A stretch of 64,000 bases of DNA from Dacryopinax spathularia (Eukaryota; Basidiomycota; Dacrymycetes; Dacrymycetales; Dacrymycetaceae): positions 372,001 through 436,000 of the forward strand of contig JBBPFI010000003.1 in assembly GCA_037974965.1 (NCBI GenBank). The letters run 5' to 3'. The translations under genes and the position numbers were made by a program. A model generated the notes under the pieces. The model did no database searches. It saw nothing but the letters and a program-made list of their open reading frames with translations, and was not told the DNA's origin. This document shows, piece after piece, positions 30,001-41,163 of the stretch; the first letter of the stretch is position 1, and the number at the start of each line of letters is the position of its first letter.

Positions 30001-32084
30001 GGGTAGGGTCGTCAATATTGACTGGTTTGAAGTCAGATAATGTCACTACTGAGATAAGAGTCGCTTACCATTCTCCCACGTTCTCAACGTTGCACAGACA
30101 ATCTCCCGCTTATTCTCCTTGTGATTTACGATCGTCCGCAAGCTGATGCTCATGAGAGTCAAGGGAGGCATCTCTCGCGGTGCCGTTGCATCACTATCGG
30201 GGATCGGATTGATATCCTTGGGATTCGACACGATCACTTCCAGTTTGCACCAGGAGAGCTGCGACAACTTTCAGATACCAATGTGATGCAGAGAGCAGCC
30301 CACTTACGCCAGCCTGGCTTATCCGCGGTTCCTTCACCTGCAACCAGCAAGGACCCATGATCTTCCGCTTCAAGACCAGCAGCTCGAAGGCGCTGGTGCT
30401 GGTACCAAAAACGCGACTGAAAGATGGACCAGAGACATCATTCGGGAGCTGGGGTTCTGATTACCCGACATCGCATCAGCAACGAGATGAATGAGGTGTA
30501 GCAGTATCTTACCGTCGAAACCGTACACGACCTTCATCCATTCCGTCTCCTCAGTCGGGACATCCGGCTCACCGAACGCATATCGGCGTTTCACAAATTT
30601 GGCAGACCATTTCTGGATGCCAGCTTTGCGCCTTACATGATCAAAATCCTGGAAAACCTCTGCATTGGTAGGCATTTCGTCTGTCTCCTCACCATCCTCT
30701 GCAACCAAATTCAATTCGGGTCTGAAGGAACGGAGCTAGACACACTCACCAACTTTCCTCTCCCGCTTCAGCACGAACAGGTTCCGCTCAATATTCTCAA
30801 CAGTGACACAGCAGCTGACCCATTTGCCCGTCGGCTTGTCCATGACCTTTCCGACGAAATAGACTTTCCCATCGTTCTCGAGGTAGTCGAGCCAGAAGAA
30901 GCGGAGTGAGCCATCTTCTTCTAATGCAGACACTTTGCTGACGACGGAATTGTTCGCGGCAGCTGAGCCGATGGTGTCGTCTGACTCAGCCTTGACATTA
31001 AGCTTATCCTGGACAGACAGCCATGACGGGAAAGCAGAGTCCTTCTTGATCGGCCGTGGCAGATTGTCTGCTGGTTTCAGGGGTGAGAGGCGAGCCTCTG
31101 CAGCAACGTCAGTCTTCGCTCAAAGGAAGTGATATGGACTCACCCTTCTGTTCCTGCTTAACGATTGCAGGCTTGTCGTCGATCGCCATGTCGTCAGCAT
31201 AGAAATTATCGTAGAAAGAATCATCGTCAGGCATCGTGAGATTGCTGAGCTTGCTTGCGACAGCTCCAGACTCCAGCCGAACCTTTTTCGCCGGGCTGCT
31301 GAAGTTCTCCAACTCATTGCTGAAGTCATTCGTCCAGCCGTCTGCAGCGCTATCGCTTGACGGATGGGCAGCCCTGCGATTACGAGCGCCAGAGCTAAGG
31401 CTGGGAACGTCGCTGTAGGGGTCTACAGGATCGGAGGAAGAAGCGATCACGGCTGGCGGTCGCCTGTGTGATGTGAAATTTGTAGGCGCGACATGAGCAC
31501 CAGACTTCCTTTTGACGGGACGCGCGCGGGGACCGGCCGAGGAATTGGCTTCCATAGACTGCAGAAGCGACGCCATGAAATCGTGCTCTCTTTCTTCGTT
31601 AATGACAGGCCGGTACGCCGAAATGTCTGGTGTTGACTCGACTTCTGGTCGCGGGCGTTTCTCCTTCTTGCCCTTCTTCTTTGACTTCTTGTCCTTGTTC
31701 CTTCGCGCTGCATGCGTGTCAGACTCATTGAGCCGTGTCCAGGACAGGGGAACGCACCGTAGTCTTCCTCCCAGTCCTCCTCTTGGCTCTCCTCACCACG
31801 CTCCCAATCATCCATGCCATTGTCGGCATATCCCCCACCGTCGTCATCCTCAATGAAGTCGTCCCTCTGAAGACGTCCTTTCACTACAGCTTTGTACTGC
31901 TCCTCGTCCAACTCATCGTAGATCATGCCATCATCTTCCGCTTCTGCCTCCTAGGTGGACGCGTCAGTAATCGCGCCTGGGACGATGTCCGTCAACGTAC
32001 TCTGTACTGTTTTGACCTTGGAAGACCTTGTCTCGCAGCTTTTAGTTCAGCCAAGCGGTTGGCTCTCGCCGAACGGGAGGCCAT
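27037..32084 (-). CDS. POL1: DNA polymerase alpha catalytic subunit
   Basis: Catalytic subunit of the polymerase alpha-primase complex that extends RNA primers in nuclear replication. It runs from ATG at 32084 ([15 protein letters not shown]) to TAG at 27037 through more than ten short introns; total length is about 1,450 residues, near that of yeast Pol1. Landmarks: acidic N-terminal domain ([17 protein letters not shown]), the family B core with [17 protein letters not shown] (region II), [20 protein letters not shown] (region III) and YGDTDSVFV (region I), and a C-terminal zinc module with CPACSARI and later [10 protein letters not shown]...[17 protein letters not shown]. The last exon encodes [14 protein letters not shown] and ends FSYMKV. 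Exon 1 (32001-32084) and intron 1 (31951-32000) are clear; I did not fix every internal edge to the base. RPL33 follows in the same direction upstream. Confidence 0.95.
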
Positions 32085-32932
32085 CGTTGCCAAATGGTAA
32101 GCAAGAGGGACGCGTGAGGGCAATGGAATGAAGGCACCGTCGTGCAAAGACGCGTCGTGACACAAAGCGCGTCGCGCTTCATTACGGGTCATTCGGCTCC
32201 GGCCCGCCCACGTGCGCCTGGAAACCTTCGCTGGCTCCCTCCTCCTACCAAGTCTTTCCCAAAAGCATCTTCTTCGACTCCTTAGGTAGCGAGTAGCCAG
32301 CAATTGCAGTTGACGTTGTCAAGACATCGGTTCTAATGGCCATTACCAGATTAGAAATACCAAGCGGCAGTCACAGCACTCCACAGCCGTCTGACGGCTA
32401 CGTCGGAGATCGCACTCATTGAATACCGAACAAGACTGTACGTTCTCGAAGTGCTTACTTATCGAGCGCACGAACATCGGTAGAAAGGGCAGGAACTAGA
32501 CTCATTTGACGAAACAGACTAACCTCATTTGATGGAACCTACTATGGGGCCACTGACAACATGATGGTAGTTGTGGCCGGCGCGACTTCAGCAGCGGAAG
32601 CCTACCCCAGGGCACTCGGTCTCGGTCGAATCGTCGCAAGTTGCGGACAACTCAGCCGCACTATTCCTACACGCTTACAGCGGTGGAACCCGGATATCAA
32701 GGGGAGCAGGAGTGGTCGCACGTGATATCAGTAGGATACGTCGTTGGGGCGACACCCATGACCGAGTCTATCTCTTCGAAGGCATTACTTGCAGCCAACC
32801 AGAACCCGTATGCGTGGGAATGATCATGTTTTCACCATAAGCATGAAATTACATGAAGGCATCGACATTGTGCATGCCGAATACACCATAACCAGAGACC
32901 TCATCTCTGCCACCCAATGCACCAAACCTCGC
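32085..32932. promoter_or_regulatory. POL1 upstream region and RPL33 3' region
   Basis: No gene seen. The region contains the POL1 promoter. ACGCGT (MluI-box type, the core of MBF sites in G1/S genes of yeasts) occurs just upstream in the form GACGCGT near 32110 and 32149, fitting S-phase control of POL1. The function of these sites is inferred from yeast. Confidence 0.5.
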
Positions 32933-33543
32933 TCAAATGTTCGAGGGGTAGAGCATGATCCTCACCGAAGCACCGAACGCCCGTGGGGGGAGGTTGGAGC
33001 GGAACTTGCCCTTGACAACGCCAGAGTTGCCGTGCGGACGGGTAACACGCCTGAGATCCGGGTCAGCATGCGTTGAAGGCAAATCCGAAGATATTAGGCG
33101 CACCCCCAGATGACACGAATCTTCGAGCCACGGACCTCCTTTTGCGCCTTGTAGACGTAGGCAACACGCTAGACAGCCGCAGTCAGCACACAGACCACAA
33201 ATACGATCTCTCCGCAACCCACCTTGCCCAGGTAGAACTGAGCATCCTCCTTGTTGGTGACACCCTCGATCTGGAGCAGGGAGGTGTTCGGCCGGGAGTT
33301 GCGCTTTGCGCGCTTGTGCCCGAGGACACGGCCCTTGCAGTACAGTCTGCGCATATGCATCAGCATGTTGCTCGTGGTTACCCAAGGGCTGCAGGTCGTC
33401 TGTGCAAGTGCTCCGCCAGATACATCCATCCTCCATCCACGCCATCCATCCGTTCCAACTCATCCCCGTCGCCCTCAACCTCACCAGCACCTGCCCAGAC
33501 GTCCTTCCAGCCGTACAAAGCGTACTCACCGTGAAGATCCCAT
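32933..33543 (-). CDS. RPL33: 60S ribosomal protein eL33 (L35Ae)
   Basis: Component of the large cytosolic ribosomal subunit. Four exons on the minus strand: 33543-33530 (14 nt), 33346-33223, 33168-33104 and 33050-32933, giving 106 residues, the family length. The sequence reads [79 protein letters not shown] and ends [11 protein letters not shown], all diagnostic for eL33. The first intron is long (183 bp) and begins five codons into the frame, a pattern common in fungal ribosomal protein genes and often used for regulation. It contains CATCC repeats. Confidence 0.95.
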
Positions 33544-34411
33544 GGGTGTCGATCGGTTGGCGAGTGTGTGTCGGCGGTCGTGTACGGCGGTAAGAGATTT
33601 TGGACGACGAGGAGGACCGCCTAATCCGGATGCAATTCTGAGAGGCTGTGTCGGGGAGCAACCGCTCGGAGAAAGTGGATTCTCCTTATTCATCCGAGCC
33701 GAATTAAAAGGCGGAGGCGATCTCGCGCTCTGGCAAGTCGCGCAGCCTAGTCGGGCAACCGCGATGCCCAGTTCGAGATGCTTTCTCATCGGCCGTTTAT
33801 TTGGAGGTAGCCCTGCCAAGCTAGGATTGCCGCATTCCCTTTATGTGAGCCGGGCGATGATGTATTGGACTGATGTCTCTAGGATCTTTGTACAGTAGTG
33901 ACTGATTCAAACGTGGGCCAGCTGTTGGTGTTCCACTTGCTGCAAATGCCACTTTAGGAAATCGCATCTCCGACCACTAACAAAGAAAGACAAGTGCTGT
34001 TGACATCTATCTGGCGGTCACGAAGGTTTCCTGGGAGCGTACACTGCTGCATATAGTTAGGCATGCTTTGATCTGATGGCATCGATTGATGGATCTGAGG
34101 TCGCGTGCCTGACATGCCCACGCATGATCCGGGCAGTCTCCACGAGGAGTGAGCAAGGAACGCACTTGATCGTGATTATACATTGTTAGACAGACAGGGG
34201 TTGTGAATGCCAGCAAGCAGCATGATGGATAACGAGACCGAGTCGTTCAGAGAGACCGTTGTGGGGAGACAGAGGACGAACGACACTTGTGGTCGAGGGC
34301 ATGATCATACAACCGTGAAGCATTCGTGGACAACCGTTATGTGCTGAGACGAGCTGAAACCGAGAGTGCGAGTACGTCGGGAGTGTTGAGACGCCGTAGA
34401 TGATACATCTA
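33544..34411. promoter_or_regulatory. RPL33 promoter and MMS2 3' spacer
   Basis: 870 bp without a recognisable gene. It holds the RPL33 promoter on its left and the MMS2 3' untranslated region on its right. A pair of AT-richer stretches (33900-34200) has no open frame of note. Confidence 0.45.
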
Positions 34412-35044
34412 TCAGTTATAGGTTGAGCCTTCCGGCGGTTGGGGCAGCTTGCGATTCTGCGGCGAAGCCATCTCCCTAAATGCGGTGTTAGAAAGATCGA
34501 CACAGCGTGAGCACGGTGAGACGCACTTCCTCATCTCGACGAGCACGGTCTCAATGGTATAGTTGCGTTTCCAGTGCGCAAGCACTCCGAGCTTACCCGC
34601 CTCTACCTGTATAACATGTGTAAGCCCAACCTTGCTCCTGAAGGACAAAGGATCAGCGGTCCTACCTGGCCATTTGCAGCGACGAAAGGGAGGTTCACCC
34701 GAGAAACGAAAGAGACGCGAGGAGGTGAGTCAGGGTATGACTCGTCGCAGTGGATCTTGAGAGAGTAGATCCTGTTCTCATGGACAGTCTGCCTCGGCTG
34801 TCAACGCCGTACTCTAGGAGATGAGGATTGTGAACTCACATGACCAGGCCCAATGATGGTCCCATTCCAGTTGGACATCGTTATGTCGTCGCTGTCCTCG
34901 AGACCATAGGAGCACGAGCCATCACCGATGCCCTTCTCGCCTTTCTCAAGCTCTTCTAGCAAACGGAAATTACGTGGAACTAGGATTAAGTTTCTCAGAT
35001 ACGAATACCATCTCCATAGGACGCTTCAGCTTACCGACAGCCAT
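34412..35044 (-). CDS. MMS2: Ubiquitin-conjugating enzyme variant Mms2/Uev1
   Basis: Catalytically inactive E2 variant that pairs with Ubc13 to build Lys63-linked ubiquitin chains in DNA-damage tolerance. Five exons on the minus strand begin ATGGCTGTCG (35044), then [96 protein letters not shown] and end [20 protein letters not shown]. The active-site Cys of true E2s is absent, as in all Mms2/Uev1 proteins. Total about 140 residues, the usual size. It is divergent from HSE1 with a 294-bp shared upstream region. Confidence 0.94.
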
Positions 35045-35338
35045 GGTGTGCTGGAGGGTTGGTGAGAGAAGCGCTGGAAGGAGTGTAGTTGCACGAGACG
35101 ATCTATTATAAGGTGGCGGTGAAGACGGTATCCTGATGATGGAATGATCAAGTCGCTTGGCGGGATCAATAGACACGCAGTCGGAAGCACAGCATATGCT
35201 CCAGAGACCCGTACTCCGTACCTTGCCCCTCCCCTCTTAAGTATATCTCCTCGACACTTTGCTTTCCCGAACCACCGTGTTGCGACGTGAAACCGCCCCT
35301 TCTCTCTCCATTCTGTCAGTCGGCCACACGGGAGAGCC
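35045..35338. promoter_or_regulatory. Divergent MMS2/HSE1 promoter
   Basis: 294 bp between two start codons on opposite strands; must hold both promoters. No specific site identified. Confidence 0.6.
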
Positions 35339-38003
35339 ATGTTTGCAAAGGTGAACCCGTATGATGATATCGTCAGTGAGTATCGCACCCTTATGAAACC
35401 GCATGTATGCATCTCTGACATCAGGAAAGCGCGGACGACGGACGAGAACCTCACAAGTGAAGACTGGAACCTAATCTTGACGTTATGCGACAAAGTAACG
35501 GATGAGGGAGAACAGGGGTGCGTGTTGTGGTAGTTGGGCATCAACCGATGGCTGATCCACCCACAGTGCTCAAGATGTGGTTGCTGCCCTCCTCAAGCGC
35601 CTGGCGCACCGAAATGGGACCGTGCAGCTTTATGCTCTCTCTGTTGCAGACTCTTTGGTGAAAAATTGCAAGGCTGAACTGCGCCGGGAGATAGCGAGCA
35701 AAGCCTTTATGGCCGGTATGGAGAGGTTGATCATGGACCGAGTACGCTCCACGGTTGCTGCTGAAGAATAAACGCTGACCAACTTCTAGACGACCCATGA
35801 CAAAGTCAGGAAAAAGGCACTCTTCTTTATCAGGGAATGGCTGGAAACGTACGAGAGTGCTGGAGAAAACGCCGCCATGATCGATGAAACATATAAGAAA
35901 CTGCAAGATAAGGGTACGCTGGTGGTAACTATATTTGTCAATGCGCCCACTAACTGCGGTTATTAGGGTATCACTTCGAGGCGCCCGACGAGCCCCCTCC
36001 CCCTGATGTTGCCGACGAAGTGCGAAGGAGGGAGGAGGAAGAACTACAGCGTGTTCTGCGCCTATCAATGGCCGATACCGGTGGCAGGGGCGCATACCAC
36101 AACTCGTATGAAGGTGGATCCTCTTCCGGTGCTGGAGGGAGCGGATCGTACGGAGAGCCGGAGCCACCTGTGACAAAAGCACAGACGACGCGTATGTCGT
36201 CTTACGCAGCCACGACCTCGGCTGGCCCTACCAGCCCTGTTCGGAAGCAGGAGTACCAGAACGGTCGCTCCGGCTTCAGCTACCCCTCCACCACCTCATC
36301 TGCCGCTGCTCCGGCCCCTGAGCCCGCCGTTCCAGTCGCTCCAGCTGCAGCGTCTCCTCCTCCTGCAGCTGGTGAACCAACAATCTCCCGTGTTCGCGCT
36401 TTGCATACATTCGAACCAACTGGAAGAGGTGAACTCGCCTTCGAAAAAGGAGACATCATCAAGGTAGTCGAACGGGCGTACAAGGACTGGTGGCGGGGCC
36501 AACTGAGGGGCAAGACCGGAATCTTCCCCGTCAACTATGTCGAACCCCTTCCTGATCCGACGCCCTTGGATATCCAACGGGAAGCGGAGATGGAGGCGCA
36601 AGTATTCGCCCAAGCAGCCAACATCGACCGCCTGCTGGCCATGCTGAGGACTCTTGACCCTGCCAGGGACAACCTCGCGGACAATGATGAGATCCAGGAG
36701 CTGTATCGGCAATCCTTGTCACTTAGGCCGAAGATCGTCAAGCTTATCGACAAATACAGCCAGAAGCGTGCTGATCTCATGGGAATGAACGAGGCATTCC
36801 TCAAGGCGCGCAAGACGTTCGACAGAATGATGGAAGAGAGCCTTGCAGTGCACAATCCTGGAGGTATGTACCTAAACAGCTGTTTTTAGGCGTATTGCTT
36901 TTGCATCATGTTTAGTTTCTCTCCTTGACTACAACCGTGCCCAGCAGGCTCAGGCTGGTTATGACCCGCGTGCTTCTGTCTACGGCGGTTATCCTCAGCA
37001 AGGATACCCTGGTTATGAGCAGGGTGGCTACCCGCAAGAACCCCAGTATGCTCAGCAGCCGCAGTACGGCCAGCCTGGATACCCGGCCCAAGGCTACGAC
37101 GCAAATGCCTATGCAGCCCAGCAGCCCAGCTACGACCAGTATGGCCCGCAGCAGGCAGCCGGGTACCAGTTCCCTCAACAACCTGCCGCTCAGGGGCAGT
37201 ATGATCAGACTCAGGCCGTCTATGCGCAGGGACAGTATGCGCAGCAGAGTGCGCAGTACCCCGATCAGAACGGCCAAGCGACCGCACAGGCGTATCAGGA
37301 CGAGAACGCAAGGGCATGGGCAGAGTACTATGCTTCCCAGGGACTCGCGCCCGATGGAAAGACTCCGCTTGCGCAGTGGCAACAACAGCAGGGCGGCCAA
37401 TCAACACAGGCTGCGCCAGTCCAAGCACCACAGGCGACTCAATATGCTCAACCACAGCAGGCTCCGCAACCGGCACAAGCTCCGGCTCCAGGTTATCCCG
37501 CCCAACAAGTTGCTCAGCCCACCTCCCCGAGCTCGCACCCGGTGCCAGACGCGTATGCCGCCCCGGCCTCCGCACATCCAGGAGCCGCACAATCTCCGCC
37601 TGCTCCTGCTCAGTATGGAGGATACGATCAGCAGCCTGGGCAGCAACCACAATACGCAGGATACGATCAGCACCAACAACCTGCGCCTCCGGGCCAAGCT
37701 CCAGGCCAGCACCCGTACCCTGGACCCCAGCCTGGCGGACCTCATCGCCAGAGCTCAGTGGGCTCCCTGTCCTACGCTCCCCAACCGCCTGCTCCTGCTC
37801 CTGCTCCTGTTCCTGCTCCTGCGACCTCTCCCCACCCCCAGCCCGGATACCCTGCCCAGCCGCAAGGATATCCCGGTAGCCCGCCCCCTGCGAGTGATCC
37901 TTACCACCAGCAGTACGCCTCTATGCAGCAAGGCTTTGCGAATATGGCTGTGGGCGATCCGCAACATGTGCAACACGCGCCACCCGCTCAGCCAACAGTT
38001 TGA
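35339..38003 (+). CDS. HSE1: ESCRT-0 subunit Hse1 (STAM homologue)
   Basis: With Vps27, sorts ubiquitinated membrane proteins at endosomes. Six exons in phase: 35339-35379, 35425-35517, 35567-35741, 35790-35913, 35967-36863 and 36916-38003, 805 residues. VHS domain at about residues 5-140 (ARTTDENLTSEDWNLILTLC; VQLYALSVADSLVKNC), ubiquitin-interacting motif near 165-180 (EEELQRVLRLSMAD), SH3 domain about 288-345 (VRALHTFEPTGRGELAFEKG; DWWRGQLRGKTGIFPVNYVE), GAT-like helices to about 440, then a Gln/Pro/Tyr-rich tail of some 360 residues, longer than in yeast. The first donor must be GTATCG, because the stronger-looking GTGAGT four bases earlier breaks the frame, so alternative splicing there is possible. 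Confidence 0.95.
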
Positions 38004-38410
38004 TCGCGCCTGTTTGGAACACAAATGTTCGGGTTATGACTTCTTATTCACAAACGTCCCTTGTTACGAACTTGCTTTTTGTACATATATATATCTTGCG
38101 TGCTTCTTCCCACCAAATGTGAGGCATTGTAATGTGCGAAATTTTTGTGTTGCTGCAACACAGCATCGTGGCTGTCACTTGGCGTCCTTATCATTGTTGA
38201 TGCACACGATGACTCGTCTTCTTTCGAACAATCACAGGCCAGCGAACCCTTACATTACTCATCGGGAGCAATAGTCAATCACATTCCCATCTCTATCATC
38301 CTCCCCAGTACCTCTATCCAAACGCTATAAAGCCATCACGTTCTGAGCAATCAACCAGCTTGGCTACTTGACCCCGGGACAACATCTTCAGAGGGCATTG
38401 GAGCGACTCG
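38004..38410. other. Spacer, nothing recognised
   Basis: HSE1 3' region (TATATATATC near 38085 may serve 3' end formation) and promoter of the F-box gene. Confidence 0.5.
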
Positions 38411-39931
38411 GTGGTGGTGTGTTGCTGCTTTCGGTTCCTCGGTATGTATACACATGGTGATCATGAGTTCAAGCTGGCTGCTCACGTGATGATAAGAGGC
38501 GGAAGGATGGCTAGCTCGTCTTCGTCGTCTGGTGCAAGCACACCGCGACGGTCTATAGAATCCACAACTGGGCTATATACACATGGAAGTAGCATACCCA
38601 GAACGAAGAAGAAACACCGACGGCCGTGGTCGTACCTGCCAGAAGACATCCTCCGCCTGGTGCTGGAAGAAGCACATGCTCTAGACCACCGCTTCGGAGT
38701 CGCCGCCTCACAAGTCTGCTCTTACTGGCGTGCTGTTGCGCTGACCACACCGAGGTTATGGACACACATCTCCACTTCTAGGACGGCAGAAGCGATCATA
38801 TGGCTTCAGCGTTCGCGGGCTGTGCCTATTGAGCTTACTATGCTCAACAAGAGCTACGAGGACACCCTTTCCACCTCGCTGCTTAGGCCCCTTGTGGCCA
38901 ATCTCCACCGAGTACGGAAGATAGATATCCGTATCTTCCCTTCCGGCAACCCACTCTGGATCCGCCAGCTGTTCCTTGCCTTCGACCAACCAGCGCTGTT
39001 ACTGGAATCACTCGCCTTTGAGCTGCAAATGCCATTTCCGTGGCCGCAAGTCTCGAGCCACACGACCCTCTTTGGCGGAATCGCTCCTCGTCTTGCCAGC
39101 TTGACCGTCAAACTCCCGCAAGACGAACCTGGATGGATCACGCCTTTCTTCACTCCCGCGCTTACCCAACTCACCCTAGCTCAGACATCCGACCTGCAGA
39201 TGTGGGCTATCTGGGAGAGAGCATGTAACCTACGCCAGTTGCGGATGGAAGATATCACCTGGTTCGATGTGCGTTGGCATCCGGTTCCCCCTATCATAGT
39301 CAGCCTCCCCAAGCTCGAGTCCCTCTCTCTTCGTCGCGCGCCACGAGGCACAGCTGTCACCGTCCTCGGTGTCATCACCGCTCCCTCCCTTACATATCTC
39401 TCCATCGACCTCCGTCACCCACCCGACAGGCAGGCAGGATTAGACATCGTCAACGCGCTCAAGAGATCTCGCCTCCCCCTCCGCCAACTCCGGACGTTGC
39501 GCATTCAAGTCGCCGCCTGTCAGGAAGAGGAATGTCTGGAGCTTCTTGCGCAACTGGAGAACGTCGAGAGGCTCAGCTTCTACAATGCTGATATGGACAC
39601 ATGGTTGCAGGCCCTTGAAGCGCACCAGCCGAGTACCGACGGTAGCAAGCTTGTATGCCCAAAACTGCGCGAGCTCGTGCTCAACATCTGTGAGCTGAAT
39701 TACGCCAATGCGGTCTCTCTCGCCGCCCGTCGTCGATGGGGATATGCACACAACCTATGCGCAAAAGTGCAGAAAGTCTCGCTCCAGTTCTGCCATTATA
39801 CGCATATGGAGCGGACGACCAGTGTGGACGGTTCCCAGCCGGAGGCTGAAGGTGTCGAGATCTTGCTTGCGTTGCCGTGGAGTGCGAGGGAGAGGAGCCC
39901 GTTGAGCTCACTCTGGTACTCTGAGTATTAA
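38411..39931 (+). CDS. F-box/leucine-rich-repeat-like protein
   Basis: Single-exon frame of 506 codons. The start may be the first ATG (38411) or, more in keeping with the family, MASSSSSSGAS at 38507. The F-box is at residues about 70-115 (WSYLPEDILRLVLEEAHAL...QVCSYWRAVALTTPRLWTHI), the standard mushroom form. After it come irregular leucine-rich segments (LASLTVKLP, LTQLTLAQTSDLQ, LESLSLRRAP, LTYLSIDLR, LRTLRIQVAA, VERLSFYNADM). Such proteins are expected to be substrate receptors of SCF ubiquitin ligases and form very large, fast-evolving families in Agaricomycetes. The substrate is unknown. Confidence 0.85.
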   Translation: MVVCCCFRFLGMYTHGDHEFKLAAHVMIRGGRMASSSSSSGASTPRRSIESTTGLYTHGSSIPRTKKKHRRPWSYLPEDILRLVLEEAHALDHRFGVAASQVCSYWRAVALTTPRLWTHISTSRTAEAIIWLQRSRAVPIELTMLNKSYEDTLSTSLLRPLVANLHRVRKIDIRIFPSGNPLWIRQLFLAFDQPALLLESLAFELQMPFPWPQVSSHTTLFGGIAPRLASLTVKLPQDEPGWITPFFTPALTQLTLAQTSDLQMWAIWERACNLRQLRMEDITWFDVRWHPVPPIIVSLPKLESLSLRRAPRGTAVTVLGVITAPSLTYLSIDLRHPPDRQAGLDIVNALKRSRLPLRQLRTLRIQVAACQEEECLELLAQLENVERLSFYNADMDTWLQALEAHQPSTDGSKLVCPKLRELVLNICELNYANAVSLAARRRWGYAHNLCAKVQKVSLQFCHYTHMERTTSVDGSQPEAEGVEILLALPWSARERSPLSSLWYSEY

Positions 39932-40351
39932 GATGGGGAAGAGATCGTGCTGAAGTCCTGAGCAAGACGTACCAGCAAGAACACGTCGCGCCATCCAAGG
40001 ATATACTATATACCGGACGACGGCCGCACGCCACCGGCAATCGCCGTCAGAAGACATTGGACACCTATACTTGCCAAGGCACCCTGAGGCCATACATTGT
40101 ACAACACTGACACCTCCCACATTCCCACTTTGTATATCCACAACCGCTGTTGTACCGGTCTCTTTTTTTTTTCCTCACAATCGCATCGTTAGAGACCGTC
40201 CAATATCACTTGTATTGTGCCGCTGCGCTCGGAGATCATGCAGCTGAAATGCGAGAGAAGATGCATGGGTATTAGTACACATGAAACAGAGCAGGACAGG
40301 AGACACATCAGAAGCAAGCAGTGAAGATAACGAGCGGACCGCCTGGACAGC
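39932..40351. other. Convergent 3' spacer
   Basis: Tail-to-tail spacer between the F-box gene and BUD20. No gene seen. A T-rich run at 40161-40175 may belong to a 3' end signal. Confidence 0.5.
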
Positions 40352-40750
40352 TTATATCGCCTCAACGGGCATAGCTTCAGCAACCACCACCTCGGGCTCC
40401 TTCGCCCTCGCCCGCCTTGAATCCCTCCCCAGCCCTCCAGCCCTCTCAGCCTCCTCAATAGTATACGCCGGCACCTTCAAATCCTTACACCTCCTCCTAT
40501 GCACCTTCCCCTTCCAGTGCACTTTCAACGCGGCATCGCTCTCGAAGTATCGCGCACACTCGACGCAGTAGTGCTGCCCCAAGCCTGGGAGATCAGGGTC
40601 GATGGGTTGGTTTTCTAGAGCAGTGCGGTTGACCGGGAGGAGATCGTGTAGCTGGATTTGGTCGAGATCTTTTGTCCGGGCGCGGGTGCGGGAGGCCCGA
40701 TGGACGTCTCGTTGCGCCTTGTGTACTCGTGAACGGCGTAGTCGACCCAT
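40352..40750 (-). CDS. BUD20: C2H2 zinc-finger pre-60S export factor Bud20
   Basis: Shuttling factor that helps export pre-60S ribosomal particles (ZNF593 in animals). Single exon, 132 residues from MGRLRRSRVHK. The open frame continues upstream to 40837, but the family begins with this basic MGR segment. Signatures: TRARTKDLDQIQLHDL, the linker PDLPGLGQHYCVECARYFES, and the C2H2 finger C-x2-C-x12-H-x5-H ending HWKGKVHRRRCKDLK and VPAYTIEEAERAGG. Size and layout match Bud20 throughout. Confidence 0.93.
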   Translation of the reverse strand: MGRLRRSRVHKAQRDVHRASRTRARTKDLDQIQLHDLLPVNRTALENQPIDPDLPGLGQHYCVECARYFESDAALKVHWKGKVHRRRCKDLKVPAYTIEEAERAGGLGRDSRRARAKEPEVVVAEAMPVEAI

Positions 40751-41163
40751 GGCGGTTGGTTCAAGGAGAGCGGTGATAGGTAAAGGAGAATCTGGGCGAT
40801 AGTCAGTATGATCCATCAGAAGAGAATACGCTGCCAACTTACAAGTTGGATACTAGTCCCACTCGAGAGGGATGAATGCGCTCTGAATGGCGTTTTTAGC
40901 AAAGTTGGTGGACGTCGGTCCCTTGCGTTGTGGTAAGAAAAGTGGACGAGCGCCAGGGACAACAAGCGCCCATTCAAACGGGATCAATTGTGGCTTCTTC
41001 CCACGTGAATGCGGGGTCAATGCTTATCTTTGGCTCTGCTGGCGCGTTCCCCGCAACGACCCTTTGTGCTCTTCTCGACTCCGCGATCATCCATCTGCTA
41101 GACTAGACTCGAACTGCTAGAGAGACTATCTGGTCCTGCCGCTGTTCAATCTACGAACTAGAG
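40751..41163. promoter_or_regulatory. Divergent promoter of BUD20 and F-box/WD-like gene
   Basis: 413 bp between two divergent starts; no gene and no specific site recognised. Confidence 0.5.
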
